Positions 8,867-18,264 are shown, counted from the stretch's first letter. The stretch is 64,000 bases of DNA from Oceanobacillus arenosus (GCF_003369575.1 NZ_PIOC01000012.1:1-64000), one strand, 5' to 3'. Program-made: numbers and translations. Notes: generated by a model from the sequence alone, not told the origin.

Positions 8867-11800
8867 ATGTATTTAAAACGAATTGAGAGTGTGGGGTTTA
8901 AATCATTTGCCGAACGGATAAATATTGAGTTTGTCCCCGGAGTAACGGCAGTCGTTGGTCCAAATGGAAGTGGAAAAAGTAATATCATTGATGCAATCCG
9001 GTGGGTTCTCGGAGAGCAATCAGCGAAAGCGTTACGTGGAACGAAAATGGAAGATATTATTTTCCAAGGTAGTGATACGAGAAAGGCCTTGAATGTTGCA
9101 GAAGTAACATTAGTGCTCGATAATCAAGACCAAAAACTTCCATTAGATTATGAAGAAGTAAGTGTAAGCAGGCGGGTATTTCGCAGTGGAGATAGTGAAT
9201 TTTATATTAATAAACAATCTTGTCGTTTAAAAGATATTATTGATTTGTTTATGGATTCTGGACTTGGTCGAGAAGCCTTTTCTATTATCAGTCAAGGTAA
9301 AGTGGAAGAGATTCTCAGCTCGAAGCCGGATGATCGACGGACGATTTTTGAAGAGGCAGCAGGTGTTTTAAAATACAAGCAGCGAAAGAAGAAAGCCGAA
9401 TATAAATTAGCAGAAACCCAGGAAAACCTAAATCGGGTGGAAGACATTATTCATGAGATAGAAAAACAAATAAATCCCTTAAAGGAACAAGCAGAGACCG
9501 CGAATAAATATGTCGATTTAAAAGAAAAATTAAAGCATCATGAAATTTCTTTGCTAATTGCTGAAATTGAACAATTACATAATGGGTGGCAATCATTACT
9601 GGCAGATATCGAAAAGCAAAAAGCAGCCGAGCAAAATCTGCGAACGGCAATTCAGCAAAAAGAAACTGCAATCGAAAAAGAAAAGCAAGGGATACAAAAG
9701 CTCGATGAAGAAATGGAAGTACAGCAGTCACGCTTATTGGCTACAACGGAGCATTTAGAAAAGTATGAGGGTCGGAAGCAACTGCTACATGAGCGGACAA
9801 AGCATCTTGATGAAAATAAACAAAAGCTTGATACCCAAAAGAATGAAACCGCAGTAAAAATTGGGGCAATGCATGAGGAGCTTATTAAGGAACAAAAGAA
9901 ATTAAGCGAGATTCAAGCAAAGCGTCAAACTACAAAAGAACAGATAAAAAGCTTGCAAGCAAAATTAGAAATAAGTAAAGAAACAATCTTTGATCAAATT
10001 GAAGATTTAAAAGCCGACTACATTGAGTTATTAAATAACCAAGCTGCAAAGCGAAATGAAAAGCAGTCCATCCATAGTCAATTAAAGCAAATTACTGGAA
10101 AGAAAGATAAACAGCATGATAAATTTCAAGATCTATTAAAGGTCCGAGAAGCATTACAGGAGAAAAAAGTAGAAATAGAGGCCATATATCAAGTTAAAAA
10201 TGAAGGTTATTTAAAGACAACGACGCAAATCAAGGGTTTGAAACAGCGTTTAGAGACGGGAAGAAATACATTCCAAGATTCACAGTCGAAGCTTTACAAA
10301 GGCTACCAATATATTGAAAACTTGAAATCGAAAAAGGAAATGCTGGATGAAATGAAAGAGGACTTCCAGGGTTTTTTCCAAGGAGTCAAGGCTGTTTTAA
10401 AGGCCCGAGAGGAGAATCAATTAGATCAGATAGAGGGAGCAGTTATTGAACTAATTGATGTACCTAAAAAGTATATTACAGCAATTGAAACGGTATTAGG
10501 TGGTCAAGCACAGCATATCGTGGTTCAAGACGACCAAGCAGCCCGAAATGCAATTATGTGGTTAAAGCGAACGAATAATGGGCGGGCAACTTTCCTACCT
10601 CTTCAGTCAATCCAGGAACGTTTTATCACACTAGATATGGAACAGCAGATAAAAACACATCAAGGCTATATTGGAATTGCTGCGCATTTAGTGAAGGCGA
10701 ATGCACGTTACATGCGGGCTATAAATCATTTGATGGGACATGTTATTATTGCAGAAAACTTAAAGGATGCAAATGACATTGCAAGAATGGTTAATCGTCG
10801 GTATCGTGTCGTCACGCTTGAAGGTGATGTTGTAAATCCAGGAGGATCAATGTCAGGTGGTGCACAAAAGAAAACAAATCAATCGCTGTTTACGAGGGAA
10901 AAGGATATTCTAGAAATTACAGAGAAATTAACTGAATTCCAAAAGAAAATTATTTTATTTGAACAGAAGGTCCAGCGTGAAAAGCAGCAAATCGCTACAG
11001 ATGAAAAAGAGCTGGAACAAGCGGAAGCAACTTTAGCGGATCAACAGCATACACTTCGAGAATTACAAGCAGATGCAAGAGAAGTGACATTAAAGCTGGA
11101 ATCATTAAATGATAATCTGTCTATCTATGATCAGGATAAAAACCAATTCATGCAGGATAGTGATACTTTACAAACTCGCGATGAACAATTAACAAAAGAG
11201 CTTGATACAATTACGACCAGTTTAGAATCGATTCAAAAAGAGATAGACAGTTTATCCAATCAGGAAGCTAAGTTCAAAGATAACCAGGAAAAGCTGCAAA
11301 ATGAATATTATCAACATCAGGTTGTACTTGCGGAACAGGATGAACGTGTGAAAAACCAAAGAGAAAAAGCGAGGATAACACAAAGTCAACTAGAGGTTCT
11401 GCAAGAACAATATGATACGATGGCAATAGAATTAACGAATTTAGTAGAAATGGAACAATCAACAGAGACAGCGGAGGAAGTTGATCAAACAATCGAATCC
11501 AGTCGACTGGAAAAAGAAGAAATAATAACATCCATTCAACAAAAGAGAAATGAGCGCATCGAACGAACAGAGCGCACTTCTGTTTTAGAAAACGAATTAA
11601 AGATAGAGAATAAAGAGCATCAAGCATTCCTACAAGCAATTCAGCAAATGGAAGTGAAAGTTAATCGTTTGGATGTGGAATTAGAAAATCGTCTGAATCA
11701 TTTGCAGAATGAATATACAATCACATATGAGAAAGCGAAACAAACGTATGAAAAGGCTGATGATATGGAGCACTCGAAGCAAATAGTGCAGGAACTTAAA

Positions 11801-12433
11801 TTCAGTATCGAACAATTGGGTGCCGTTAATTTAGGTGCGGTCGATGAATATGAGCGCATTTCGGAACGATATACTTTTTTAACGGAGCAAAAAGATGATT
11901 TGGTTGAGGCCAAACAAACCTTATATACAGTTATTAATGAGATGGATGAAGAGATGAAGCGGCGATTCGATCTTACCTTTAATCAAATAAAAGAAGAATT
12001 TACGATCGTTTTCCAACAATTATTCAATGGTGGGCATGCAGAATTAAAGCTAACAGATCCAAAAAATTTGTTAGATACAGGTATCGATATTGTCGCACAG
12101 CCACCAGGGAAAAAACTACAGAATTTAAGTCTGTTATCAGGTGGGGAACGTGCATTAACTGCAATTGCATTGTTATTTGCAATCTTACGTGTACGCCCAG
12201 TGCCATTTTGCATTCTCGATGAAGTGGAAGCCGCGCTTGATGAAGCAAATGTTGTTCGCTTTGCTAAATACGTAAAATCCTATAGTAAACAAACACAGTT
12301 CATTGTTATTACGCATCGTCAAGGAACAATGGAGGAAGCGGATGTTTTATATGGTGTAACGATGCAGGAGTCTGGTGTTTCACGGCTGGTTTCCGTTCGC
12401 CTAGAAGATACAAAGGAATTAATTAATTCATAG
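8867..12433 (+). CDS. smc: Chromosome partition protein SMC
   Basis: Condensin ATPase that organises and segregates the chromosome with ScpA and ScpB. The 1188 residues match the family (about 1186 in B. subtilis). The N-terminal Walker A is GPNGSGKSN (31-39). Two long coiled-coil arms flank a hinge at roughly 500-680 (containing GAVIELIDVPKKYITAIETV and GRATFLPL). The C-terminal signature LSLLSGGERALTAIA and Walker B FCILDEVEAALDEAN complete the ATPase head. AGGAG precedes the ATG. ftsY follows 15 bp later. Confidence 0.98.
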   Translation: MYLKRIESVGFKSFAERINIEFVPGVTAVVGPNGSGKSNIIDAIRWVLGEQSAKALRGTKMEDIIFQGSDTRKALNVAEVTLVLDNQDQKLPLDYEEVSVSRRVFRSGDSEFYINKQSCRLKDIIDLFMDSGLGREAFSIISQGKVEEILSSKPDDRRTIFEEAAGVLKYKQRKKKAEYKLAETQENLNRVEDIIHEIEKQINPLKEQAETANKYVDLKEKLKHHEISLLIAEIEQLHNGWQSLLADIEKQKAAEQNLRTAIQQKETAIEKEKQGIQKLDEEMEVQQSRLLATTEHLEKYEGRKQLLHERTKHLDENKQKLDTQKNETAVKIGAMHEELIKEQKKLSEIQAKRQTTKEQIKSLQAKLEISKETIFDQIEDLKADYIELLNNQAAKRNEKQSIHSQLKQITGKKDKQHDKFQDLLKVREALQEKKVEIEAIYQVKNEGYLKTTTQIKGLKQRLETGRNTFQDSQSKLYKGYQYIENLKSKKEMLDEMKEDFQGFFQGVKAVLKAREENQLDQIEGAVIELIDVPKKYITAIETVLGGQAQHIVVQDDQAARNAIMWLKRTNNGRATFLPLQSIQERFITLDMEQQIKTHQGYIGIAAHLVKANARYMRAINHLMGHVIIAENLKDANDIARMVNRRYRVVTLEGDVVNPGGSMSGGAQKKTNQSLFTREKDILEITEKLTEFQKKIILFEQKVQREKQQIATDEKELEQAEATLADQQHTLRELQADAREVTLKLESLNDNLSIYDQDKNQFMQDSDTLQTRDEQLTKELDTITTSLESIQKEIDSLSNQEAKFKDNQEKLQNEYYQHQVVLAEQDERVKNQREKARITQSQLEVLQEQYDTMAIELTNLVEMEQSTETAEEVDQTIESSRLEKEEIITSIQQKRNERIERTERTSVLENELKIENKEHQAFLQAIQQMEVKVNRLDVELENRLNHLQNEYTITYEKAKQTYEKADDMEHSKQIVQELKFSIEQLGAVNLGAVDEYERISERYTFLTEQKDDLVEAKQTLYTVINEMDEEMKRRFDLTFNQIKEEFTIVFQQLFNGGHAELKLTDPKNLLDTGIDIVAQPPGKKLQNLSLLSGGERALTAIALLFAILRVRPVPFCILDEVEAALDEANVVRFAKYVKSYSKQTQFIVITHRQGTMEEADVLYGVTMQESGVSRLVSVRLEDTKELINS

Positions 12434-12448
12434 GGAGGTATTTTTAAG

Positions 12449-13441
12449 ATGGGATTCATGGATAAATTAAAAGATCGGTTTAAAAAAAATAAAGAAACAG
12501 AAGAGGTTTCCGAAAAATATAAAGAAGGTATGAAAAAAACGAGAAATTCATTTTCCTCTAAATTGAATGATTTAATGGCAAGATATCGTAAAGTCGATGA
12601 GGATTTCTTTGAAGAATTGGAAGAAGTACTGATCACTGCTGATGTTGGTGTCATGACAGTTATGGATTTAATTGAGGAACTGAAGATGGAAGTAAAGCGT
12701 CAAAATATTAAGGACACAAAAGAAGTAAAAGATGTCATCTCGGAAAAACTAGTGGAAATCTATTATGGTGATGACGATGAGCAAATAGAATCCTTGAATA
12801 TTCAAGAAAAAGAGTTAACGGTTATTCTAGTCGTCGGGGTAAATGGAGTAGGGAAAACAACGTCGATTGGTAAGCTTGCACACCAATTGAAACAACAAGG
12901 GAAAAAAGTTGTACTCGCGGCTGGTGATACATTTCGTGCAGGTGCAATCGAGCAACTTGAAGTATGGGGAGAGCGCGCTGGAGTTGATGTTGTAAAACAA
13001 AGTCCAGGCAGTGACCCTGCTGCGGTTATTTTCGATGGGATTAAAGCCGCAAAAACGCGAGATGCAGATGTATTATTATGTGATACAGCCGGAAGACTTC
13101 AGAATAAAGTGAATCTGATGAATGAGTTATCCAAAGTAAAACGTGTAATTGAACGGGAAGTACCTGGTGCACCACATGAGGTGTTACTCGTACTTGATGC
13201 AACAACAGGGCAAAATGCATTAAGTCAGGCAAAGACCTTCTCAGAAGCTGCCGGTGTTACAGGAATTGTCTTAACGAAATTAGATGGAACAGCAAAAGGC
13301 GGAATTGTTTTGGCGATTCGTCATGAGCTAAACCTCCCAGTGAAATTTATTGGACTTGGTGAACAAATAAATGACCTGCAAGTATTTGATGCTGAAGCCT
13401 TTGTATATGGGCTATTTGCAGACATGATTGACGAAGAGTAG
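12449..13441 (+). CDS. ftsY: Signal recognition particle receptor FtsY
   Basis: SRP receptor GTPase that docks ribosome-SRP complexes at the membrane. The 330 residues comprise a short charged N-terminal region, the helical N domain (about 30-105) and the G domain with GVNGVGKTTS (130-139), DTFRAGA, DTAGR and TKLDGTAKGG. GGAGG precedes the start 15 bp after smc. The long acidic A domain of E. coli FtsY is absent, as in B. subtilis. Confidence 0.97.
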   Translation: MGFMDKLKDRFKKNKETEEVSEKYKEGMKKTRNSFSSKLNDLMARYRKVDEDFFEELEEVLITADVGVMTVMDLIEELKMEVKRQNIKDTKEVKDVISEKLVEIYYGDDDEQIESLNIQEKELTVILVVGVNGVGKTTSIGKLAHQLKQQGKKVVLAAGDTFRAGAIEQLEVWGERAGVDVVKQSPGSDPAAVIFDGIKAAKTRDADVLLCDTAGRLQNKVNLMNELSKVKRVIEREVPGAPHEVLLVLDATTGQNALSQAKTFSEAAGVTGIVLTKLDGTAKGGIVLAIRHELNLPVKFIGLGEQINDLQVFDAEAFVYGLFADMIDEE

Positions 13442-13454
13442 AAAGTAATATCCC

Positions 13455-13482
13455 TTGACAGAACGTCAAAATCCAGTATGAT
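13455..13482 (+). promoter_or_regulatory. Promoter of ylxM-ffh
   Basis: Perfect TTGACA at 13455-13460 and TATGAT at 13477-13482 with 16 bp between them, about 40 bp upstream of the ylxM start. A good sigma-A promoter that can drive ylxM and ffh independently of smc-ftsY. Confidence 0.75.
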
Positions 13483-13521
13483 AAAATGTAAAGGATTTTC
13501 ACTTAACAAGGGGTGAACAGG

Positions 13522-13839
13522 ATGCTGGAAAAAACAAACAGAGTGAATTTTTTATTCGATTTCTATCAAGCATTGTTAACACCCAAACAACGTAATTACA
13601 TGGAATTGTATTATTTGGAGGATTATTCTCTTGGGGAAATCTCTGAATTATTTCATGTATCACGTCAAGCAGTATATGATAATATCAAACGTACAGAAGC
13701 AATGCTTGAATCCTATGAAGAGAAACTTCATTTATATGAGAAATTTGATCAACGTTTATCGATTATTGCAGAAGTTGAATCATTCATAACGGATAAAAAT
13801 ACGTTAGACTTAATAAAGCAATTAAAAGAATTAGATTAG
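13522..13839 (+). CDS. ylxM: YlxM family DNA-binding protein, SRP-associated
   Basis: Small helix-turn-helix protein of 105 residues. It contains [20 protein letters not shown] and [14 protein letters not shown], a sigma-70 region-4-like fold. Members of this family lie next to ffh in Firmicutes and are linked to SRP function. ATG 13522 is favoured over GTG 13513 because AAGGGGTG (13508-13515) is properly spaced from it. ffh begins 13 bp after the stop. Confidence 0.9.
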   Translation: MLEKTNRVNFLFDFYQALLTPKQRNYMELYYLEDYSLGEISELFHVSRQAVYDNIKRTEAMLESYEEKLHLYEKFDQRLSIIAEVESFITDKNTLDLIKQLKELD

Positions 13840-13852
13840 GAGGACACCTTCT

Positions 13853-15196
13853 ATGGCATTTGAAGGATTGGCCGACCGCCTGCAAAGTACAATTAAGAAG
13901 ATTACCGGTAAGGGGAAGGTTTCTGAGCAAGATGTAAAAGAAATGACCCGTGAAGTGCGCTTAGCATTACTTGAAGCGGATGTAAACTTTAAGGTGGTAA
14001 AAGATTTAATCAATCGCATTAAAGAACGCGCTGTTGGACAGGAAGTAATGGAAAGCTTAACACCTGGACAGCAAGTTATTAAAGTTGTAAAAGAAGAACT
14101 GACAGGTTTAATGGGTGGCGAGCAGAGTAAGATCGCTGTTAGTGATCGTCCACCAACGGTAATTATGATGGTAGGTCTTCAAGGTGCGGGTAAAACGACG
14201 ACAACAGGAAAGCTTGCTAATTTATTACGGAAGAAACACAATCGTTCACCATTACTCGTTGCTTGTGACATTTATCGTCCTGCAGCGATTAAGCAGCTGG
14301 AAACATTAGGTGTGCAATTAGATATGCCTGTTTTTTCACTTGGAACAGAGGTAAGTCCGGTAGATATCGCCAAGCAAGCGATTGAAAAAGCAAAAGAAGA
14401 ACATAACGATTATGTCATCATTGATACTGCAGGTCGACTGCATATTGATACAGATTTAATGGATGAGTTACAACAAATTAAATCAACTGTAAAACCAGAT
14501 GAAATCTTTCTAGTTGTTGATTCCATGACAGGTCAAGATGCGGTTAATGTTGCTGAGAGCTTTAATGAACAATTAGATATTACTGGCGTTGTCTTGACGA
14601 AGCTTGATGGGGATACACGTGGTGGTGCAGCACTGTCAATTAAGGCTGTAACTGGTAAGCCGATTAAATTTGCTGGGATGGGTGAAAAGCTAGATCAGTT
14701 AGAGGCTTTCCATCCTGAGCGAATGGCATCACGAATTCTTGGTATGGGTGACGTTCTTTCTTTAATCGAGAAAGCACAGACAAATATCAATGAAAAGCAA
14801 GCAAAAGAGCTAGAAGAGAAAATGCGGACCATGTCATTTACGTTTGATGATTTCTTAGAACAGATGGGGCAAGTTAGAAACATGGGTCCCCTCGATGAAT
14901 TAATTTCGATGCTTCCAGGTGCAAACAAAATGAAAGGGCTCAAAAATGCCCAAATCGATGAAAAACAAATTGTGCACGTTGAGGCTATCATTCAGTCGAT
15001 GACTAAAAAGGAAAGACAGGATCCAAGTCTTATGAATGCAAGTCGGAAGAAAAGGATTGCAAAAGGGTCAGGGACAAATGTTTCCCAAGTGAATCGATTG
15101 CTCAAGCAATTTGATGAAATGAAGAAGATGATGAAGCAAATGACCAACATGCAAAAGGGTAAAAAAGGCAAAGGAATGAAATTTCCATTCATGTAA
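13853..15196 (+). CDS. ffh: Signal recognition particle protein Ffh
   Basis: GTPase subunit of SRP that binds 4.5S/6S RNA and nascent signal sequences. N domain, then G domain with GLQGAGKTTTTGK, DIYRPAA, DTAGRLHID and TKLDGDTRGGAAL. The C-terminal methionine-rich M domain ends in MKKMMKQMTNMQKGKKGKGM. The 447 residues are normal. AGGAGG precedes the ATG. Read together with ftsY upstream, this gives the core co-translational targeting pathway. Confidence 0.98.
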   Translation: MAFEGLADRLQSTIKKITGKGKVSEQDVKEMTREVRLALLEADVNFKVVKDLINRIKERAVGQEVMESLTPGQQVIKVVKEELTGLMGGEQSKIAVSDRPPTVIMMVGLQGAGKTTTTGKLANLLRKKHNRSPLLVACDIYRPAAIKQLETLGVQLDMPVFSLGTEVSPVDIAKQAIEKAKEEHNDYVIIDTAGRLHIDTDLMDELQQIKSTVKPDEIFLVVDSMTGQDAVNVAESFNEQLDITGVVLTKLDGDTRGGAALSIKAVTGKPIKFAGMGEKLDQLEAFHPERMASRILGMGDVLSLIEKAQTNINEKQAKELEEKMRTMSFTFDDFLEQMGQVRNMGPLDELISMLPGANKMKGLKNAQIDEKQIVHVEAIIQSMTKKERQDPSLMNASRKKRIAKGSGTNVSQVNRLLKQFDEMKKMMKQMTNMQKGKKGKGMKFPFM

Positions 15197-15233
15197 AAAA
15201 ATAAAAGCTCCGGCGACCCTCGTCGCCGAAGCT
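15195..15233 (-). terminator. Minus-strand-oriented terminator between ffh and rpsP
   Basis: GC-rich hairpin: AGCT and CGGCGAC (15206-15217) pair with GTCGCCG and AGCT (15222-15233) around a 4-nt loop and one C/A mismatch. The A-rich tract (15192-15206) lies on the left, so the run of Us would form only in a minus-strand transcript. On the plus strand no U tract follows. Confidence 0.55.
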
Positions 15234-15305
15234 AGATGTGGCCTGTTCCCGTAAAAAAGATACTGACTGTATTTTATACTTTTTAATGTTGTAATGGAAA
15301 AATAC

Positions 15306-15334
15306 TTTACAGACGAACAATTATCTGTTAGAAT
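15306..15334 (+). promoter_or_regulatory. Promoter of rpsP
   Basis: TTTACA at 15306-15311 and TAGAAT at 15329-15334 with exactly 17 bp between them, 40 bp upstream of the rpsP start. A strong sigma-A promoter fitting a ribosomal protein gene. Confidence 0.75.
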
Positions 15335-15373
15335 CTTAAATTGTGAATAACATTTTTATGGAGGTGCAAATAA

Positions 15374-15646
15374 ATGGCAGTTAAAATTCGTTTAAAACGT
15401 ATGGGTTCTATAAGAAATCCATTTTATCGTATCGTTGTTGCTGATTCACGTTCTCCTCGTGACGGACGTTCTATTGAACAAATTGGAACATACAACCCAG
15501 TAGTTAATCCAGTTGAAGTTAAAATAGATGAAGAAAAAGCGCTTGATTGGATGACAAAAGGTGCAAAACCAAGTGATACAGTTCGCAATCTATTCTCAAA
15601 CGAAGGCATCATGAAGAAATTCCACGAAGCTAAAAACCAAAAGTAA
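15374..15646 (+). CDS. rpsP: 30S ribosomal protein S16
   Basis: Ribosomal protein of the 30S body. The 90 residues match B. subtilis S16 and open with [20 protein letters not shown], the family signature, followed by [18 protein letters not shown] precedes the ATG. It heads the cluster rpsP-khpA-ylqD-rimM-trmD. Confidence 0.98.
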   Translation: MAVKIRLKRMGSIRNPFYRIVVADSRSPRDGRSIEQIGTYNPVVNPVEVKIDEEKALDWMTKGAKPSDTVRNLFSNEGIMKKFHEAKNQK

Positions 15647-15660
15647 AGTAGCGTGATATC

Positions 15661-15888
15661 ATGAAAGCCCTAATAGAATCAATTGTTACGCCGCTTGTTG
15701 ATCACCCTGAAGACATCGTAATAACGGAATCAGAAGAGGAAACAAAAATTGTTTACCATCTAACGGTTAACGGTGATGATGTTGGTAAGGTGATCGGCAA
15801 AAACGGCCGTATTGCAAAGGCGATTCGAACAGTGGTGTATGCAACAAAACAGAAAAGTAAGAAGCGTATTTATTTAGATATTATGTAA
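15661..15888 (+). CDS. khpA: KH-domain RNA-binding protein KhpA (YlqC)
   Basis: Single type-II KH domain of 75 residues with the RNA-binding loop GKVIGKNGRIAKAIRTVV (GxxG as GKNG). In Firmicutes KhpA pairs with KhpB/Jag and affects cell elongation and division. Fourteen bp separate it from rpsP, and it sits in the conserved 30S-maturation cluster. The ribosome site before ATG 15661 is weak (AGTAGCGTGAT), suggesting coupling to rpsP translation. Confidence 0.93.
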   Translation: MKALIESIVTPLVDHPEDIVITESEEETKIVYHLTVNGDDVGKVIGKNGRIAKAIRTVVYATKQKSKKRIYLDIM

Positions 15889-15914
15889 AGGGGAAGGGGA
15901 TACCTTTCCCTTTT
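15886..15914 (+). terminator. Hairpin after khpA
   Basis: AAGGGGAAGG at the khpA stop pairs with CCTTTCCCTTTT around a GGATA loop, with one G-U pair. The U tract is only four residues, so partial termination or mRNA processing is more likely than a full stop before ylqD. Confidence 0.45.
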
Positions 15915-15963
15915 ACGCATCATTGCTGGAAATTAAGACGTTTTGTGAGAGTGAGGAGAGAAG

Positions 15964-16350
15964 ATGAAGATAATCAAGAAGGTCCTAATCAAACAAATTG
16001 TCACGGAGAAAAGCAAAGAGAAAATAGATCGGAAATTTAATGAACAGAAAATGCGACTTGAACAAGAGTGTCAACAACTGTTATTTGAAAAACGGAAGCT
16101 ACAAAATAAAGCAGGTGTATCGAAGCAGGAAATTACCCAACGCTTTCAGCTGGAAATTAATAATCGCAAAGAGAAGATTAAATTGGTTGAGTTTAAGATT
16201 GAACAGTTGGACATGCTTGAAATAGGTAGTGAAATTATTGAAAAAGAAGTTGAAGCTCTTGTTGAAGTAACTGAAGGATCGCATTGGAATGATATAGATG
16301 AATCAGCAATTATTATAAAAGACGATGTCGTCATTAGAATAGATGAGTAG
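15964..16350 (+). CDS. ylqD: YlqD family protein
   Basis: Protein of unknown function with 128 residues that matches B. subtilis YlqD in place, length and character. Residues about 15-85 are a highly charged predicted coiled coil, followed by a short acidic beta-rich tail ([20 protein letters not shown]). It lies 75 bp after khpA and 11 bp before rimM, in a cluster for ribosome and tRNA maturation, but that context alone does not give a role. GAGGAGAGAAG precedes the ATG. Confidence 0.85.
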   Translation: MKIIKKVLIKQIVTEKSKEKIDRKFNEQKMRLEQECQQLLFEKRKLQNKAGVSKQEITQRFQLEINNRKEKIKLVEFKIEQLDMLEIGSEIIEKEVEALVEVTEGSHWNDIDESAIIIKDDVVIRIDE

Positions 16351-16361
16351 TAGGTGATCGT

Positions 16362-16877
16362 ATGACAGAAAAAATGTTTAATATTGGTAAAATTATAAAT
16401 ACGCATGGGATACGTGGTGAGGTTAAGGTACATCGCATCACAGATTTTGAAGAACGCTTTGTGGTAGGGGAAATGGTATATCTCGCTAAAGAGGATGGAA
16501 TACCATTAAAATTAATTATTGATGGGCATCGTTTGCATAAAGGGTTCGATCTGATTCATTTTGAAGGATATAATAATATTAATGATGTAGAACATTTCAA
16601 AGGGTCGGAACTGCAAATAACAGAAGACCAGCAAAAAGAGTTGGACGAGCATGAATATTACTATCATGAGATTATTGGCTGTGAAGTTCATACAACGAGT
16701 GGTGATAAACTTGGTGTAATTAAAGAAATATTGTCACCAGGTGCGAATGACGTATGGGTTGTAAAGCAAGAAAAGGGTAAGGATTTACTTATTCCATATA
16801 TCGAAGAAGTTGTAAAGGAAATTGAAGTAGAAGCAAAGAAAATCGTAATTGAACCTCTGGAAGGATTGCTAGATTAA
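16362..16877 (+). CDS. rimM: Ribosome maturation factor RimM
   Basis: Assembly factor for the 30S head that binds S19 and helps 16S rRNA processing. The 171 residues have an N-terminal RimM beta-barrel ([20 protein letters not shown] at about 6-25) and a C-terminal PRC-barrel (about 95-170, with [10 protein letters not shown] and [10 protein letters not shown]). The stop overlaps the trmD ATG by one base. Confidence 0.96.
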   Translation: MTEKMFNIGKIINTHGIRGEVKVHRITDFEERFVVGEMVYLAKEDGIPLKLIIDGHRLHKGFDLIHFEGYNNINDVEHFKGSELQITEDQQKELDEHEYYYHEIIGCEVHTTSGDKLGVIKEILSPGANDVWVVKQEKGKDLLIPYIEEVVKEIEVEAKKIVIEPLEGLLD

Positions 16878-17617
16878 TGCATATTGATATTTTGACCCTT
16901 TTTCCTGAAATGTTTTCTGGAGTTTTTGATGCTTCTATCTTGAATAAGGCAAATGAAAAAGGAAAATATAGCTATAGTCTTGTTAACTTTAGGGAATACT
17001 CGGATAATAAGCATGCAAAAGTAGATGATTATCCATATGGTGGTGGTGCAGGGATGGTATTGCAGCCACAACCGGTTTTCGATGCGGTCGAAGCAGTTAC
17101 AAGTAAAAAGGCAACAAAGCCAAGAATTATATTAATGTGTCCACAAGGTGAGCCTTATAGCCAGAAAAAGGCTGAAGAACTGGCAAAGGAAGAACATCTT
17201 GTTATCATTTGCGGCCATTATGAAGGTTATGATGAACGCATTAGGGAGCATCTTGTAACAGATGAAATATCGATTGGTGATTATGTTTTAACAGGTGGGG
17301 AGCTAGGGGCAATGGTCGTCGTTGACAGTGTCGTACGTTTGCTTCCTGATGTACTGGGCAATGACCAGTCTGCACCAATGGATTCCTTTTCCACCGGTTT
17401 ATTAGAACATCCGCATTATACTAGACCAGCTGATTTTAGAGGGATGAAGGTTCCAGAAGTGTTATTGTCAGGTGATCATGCAAAGATTGATGCATGGCGT
17501 TCGAGGCAGTCTTTAAAACGGACGTATGAAAGAAGGAAGGATTTACTGGAGAATCTTTCATTATCGACTGAAGAGCAAAAGTTATTAAATGAAATTAAGA
17601 AAAATGAAAATTGCTAA
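16877..17617 (+). CDS. trmD: tRNA (guanine-N1)-methyltransferase TrmD
   Basis: SPOUT enzyme that makes m1G37 in tRNAs and so prevents +1 frameshifting. The 246 residues show the N-terminal [13 protein letters not shown], the loop [12 protein letters not shown], and the knot motifs [10 protein letters not shown] and [15 protein letters not shown]. The ATG overlaps the rimM stop codon (TAATG), so translation is coupled. rplS follows after a separate promoter. Confidence 0.97.
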   Translation: MHIDILTLFPEMFSGVFDASILNKANEKGKYSYSLVNFREYSDNKHAKVDDYPYGGGAGMVLQPQPVFDAVEAVTSKKATKPRIILMCPQGEPYSQKKAEELAKEEHLVIICGHYEGYDERIREHLVTDEISIGDYVLTGGELGAMVVVDSVVRLLPDVLGNDQSAPMDSFSTGLLEHPHYTRPADFRGMKVPEVLLSGDHAKIDAWRSRQSLKRTYERRKDLLENLSLSTEEQKLLNEIKKNENC

Positions 17618-17637
17618 GGGAATTCAGTAAAATTTTG

Positions 17638-17666
17638 TTGAATTCGATGTTGTCTTATGATATATT
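17638..17666 (+). promoter_or_regulatory. Promoter of rplS
   Basis: TTGAAT at 17638-17643 and TATATT at 17661-17666, spaced by 17 bp. It lies 20 bp downstream of trmD and gives rplS an own transcript with a leader of about 85 nt. Confidence 0.65.
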
Positions 17667-17672
17667 AATTAT

Positions 17673-17750
17673 TGTGCTTAAGTATGCTTAGGTCGCTATA
17701 AACGATGTTCCGCTGTTCCAATGAGAATGATGAACATTGGTTGGAAGGAG
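17673..17750 (+). ncRNA. Candidate L19 leader (ribosomal autoregulatory RNA)
   Basis: The rplS 5' leader contains a hairpin CCAATG (17719-17724) / CATTGG (17735-17740), flanked by TTCCA and GGAA segments that bring the stem up to the AAGGAG ribosome site. Bacilli are known to carry an L19 leader at this position. I could not check the covariance model, so the assignment rests on position and on a fold done by eye. Confidence 0.45.
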
Positions 17751-17758
17751 AAAAAACA

Positions 17759-18106
17759 ATGCAAAAACTTATTGCAGACATTACAAAAGATCAACTTCGT
17801 ACAGATCATCCCGAGTTTCGTGCAGGGGACACTGTAAAGGTACACGTTAAAGTTGTTGAAGGAACTCGTGAACGTATACAGATATTCGAAGGTGTTGTTA
17901 TCAAACGTCAAAATGGTGGAATTAGCGAAACTTTCACAGTAAGAAAGATTTCTTATGGTGTAGGTGTTGAACGTACATTCCCAATCCATTCACCTCGAGT
18001 AGACAAAATCGAAGTTACTCGTCACGGTGTTGTACGTCGTGCGAAATTATACTATCTTCGTAATCTACGTGGAAAAGCTGCGCGTATTAGAGAACGTCGT
18101 CACTAA
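17759..18106 (+). CDS. rplS: 50S ribosomal protein L19
   Basis: Protein at the 30S-50S interface. ATG 17759 with AAGGAG upstream gives 115 residues starting [14 protein letters not shown], as in B. subtilis. The in-frame ATG 17705 would add a stretch encoded by the leader hairpin and is rejected. Motifs [18 protein letters not shown] and [12 protein letters not shown] are diagnostic. A good terminator follows. Confidence 0.98.
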   Translation: MQKLIADITKDQLRTDHPEFRAGDTVKVHVKVVEGTRERIQIFEGVVIKRQNGGISETFTVRKISYGVGVERTFPIHSPRVDKIEVTRHGVVRRAKLYYLRNLRGKAARIRERRH

Positions 18107-18126
18107 TTCACGAATCGAAAAAACAG

Positions 18127-18163
18127 AAAGGAGCTTGGCAGTGTGCACAAGCTTCTTTTTTCT
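18127..18163 (+). terminator. Terminator after rplS
   Basis: AAAGGAGCTTG at 18127-18137 pairs with CAAGCTTCTTT at 18148-18158 (11 bp, one G-U pair), followed by a long run of Ts interrupted by one C. A classical intrinsic terminator. Confidence 0.85.
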
Positions 18164-18170
18164 TTCATAG

Positions 18171-18264
18171 ACTTACTTGGTAGTTAAGAAAGTATAACGA
18201 CTTTCTTACTACATAAGTGCAACTAAGGCTGTCACCGAAAGGCTTGGTTAAACCTTAGTTTTCT
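18171..18264. repeat. Palindrome and type-2 dispersed repeat upstream of lepB
   Basis: Two dyads lie side by side. The first is an almost continuous palindrome at 18171-18218: AAGAAAGT (18186-18193) with ACTTTCTT (18200-18207), extended by GTAG/CTAC and ACTTA/TAAGT. The second pairs AACTAAGG (18221-18228) with CCTTAGTT (18253-18260). The part 18216-18264 resembles 8799-8846 upstream of smc. The palindrome also contains TGGTAGTTAA, the same 10-mer as in the sdaAB repeat. Confidence 0.5.

Noticed and set aside
11274-11639. 121-residue minus-strand reading frame inside smc
   Set aside because: It is opposite the coiled-coil region; its Leu/Phe-rich make-up is the complement of Glu/Lys/Gln codons.
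17705-17758. N-terminal extension of L19
   Set aside because: The segment is encoded by the leader hairpin; the ribosome site and homologues place the start at 17759.
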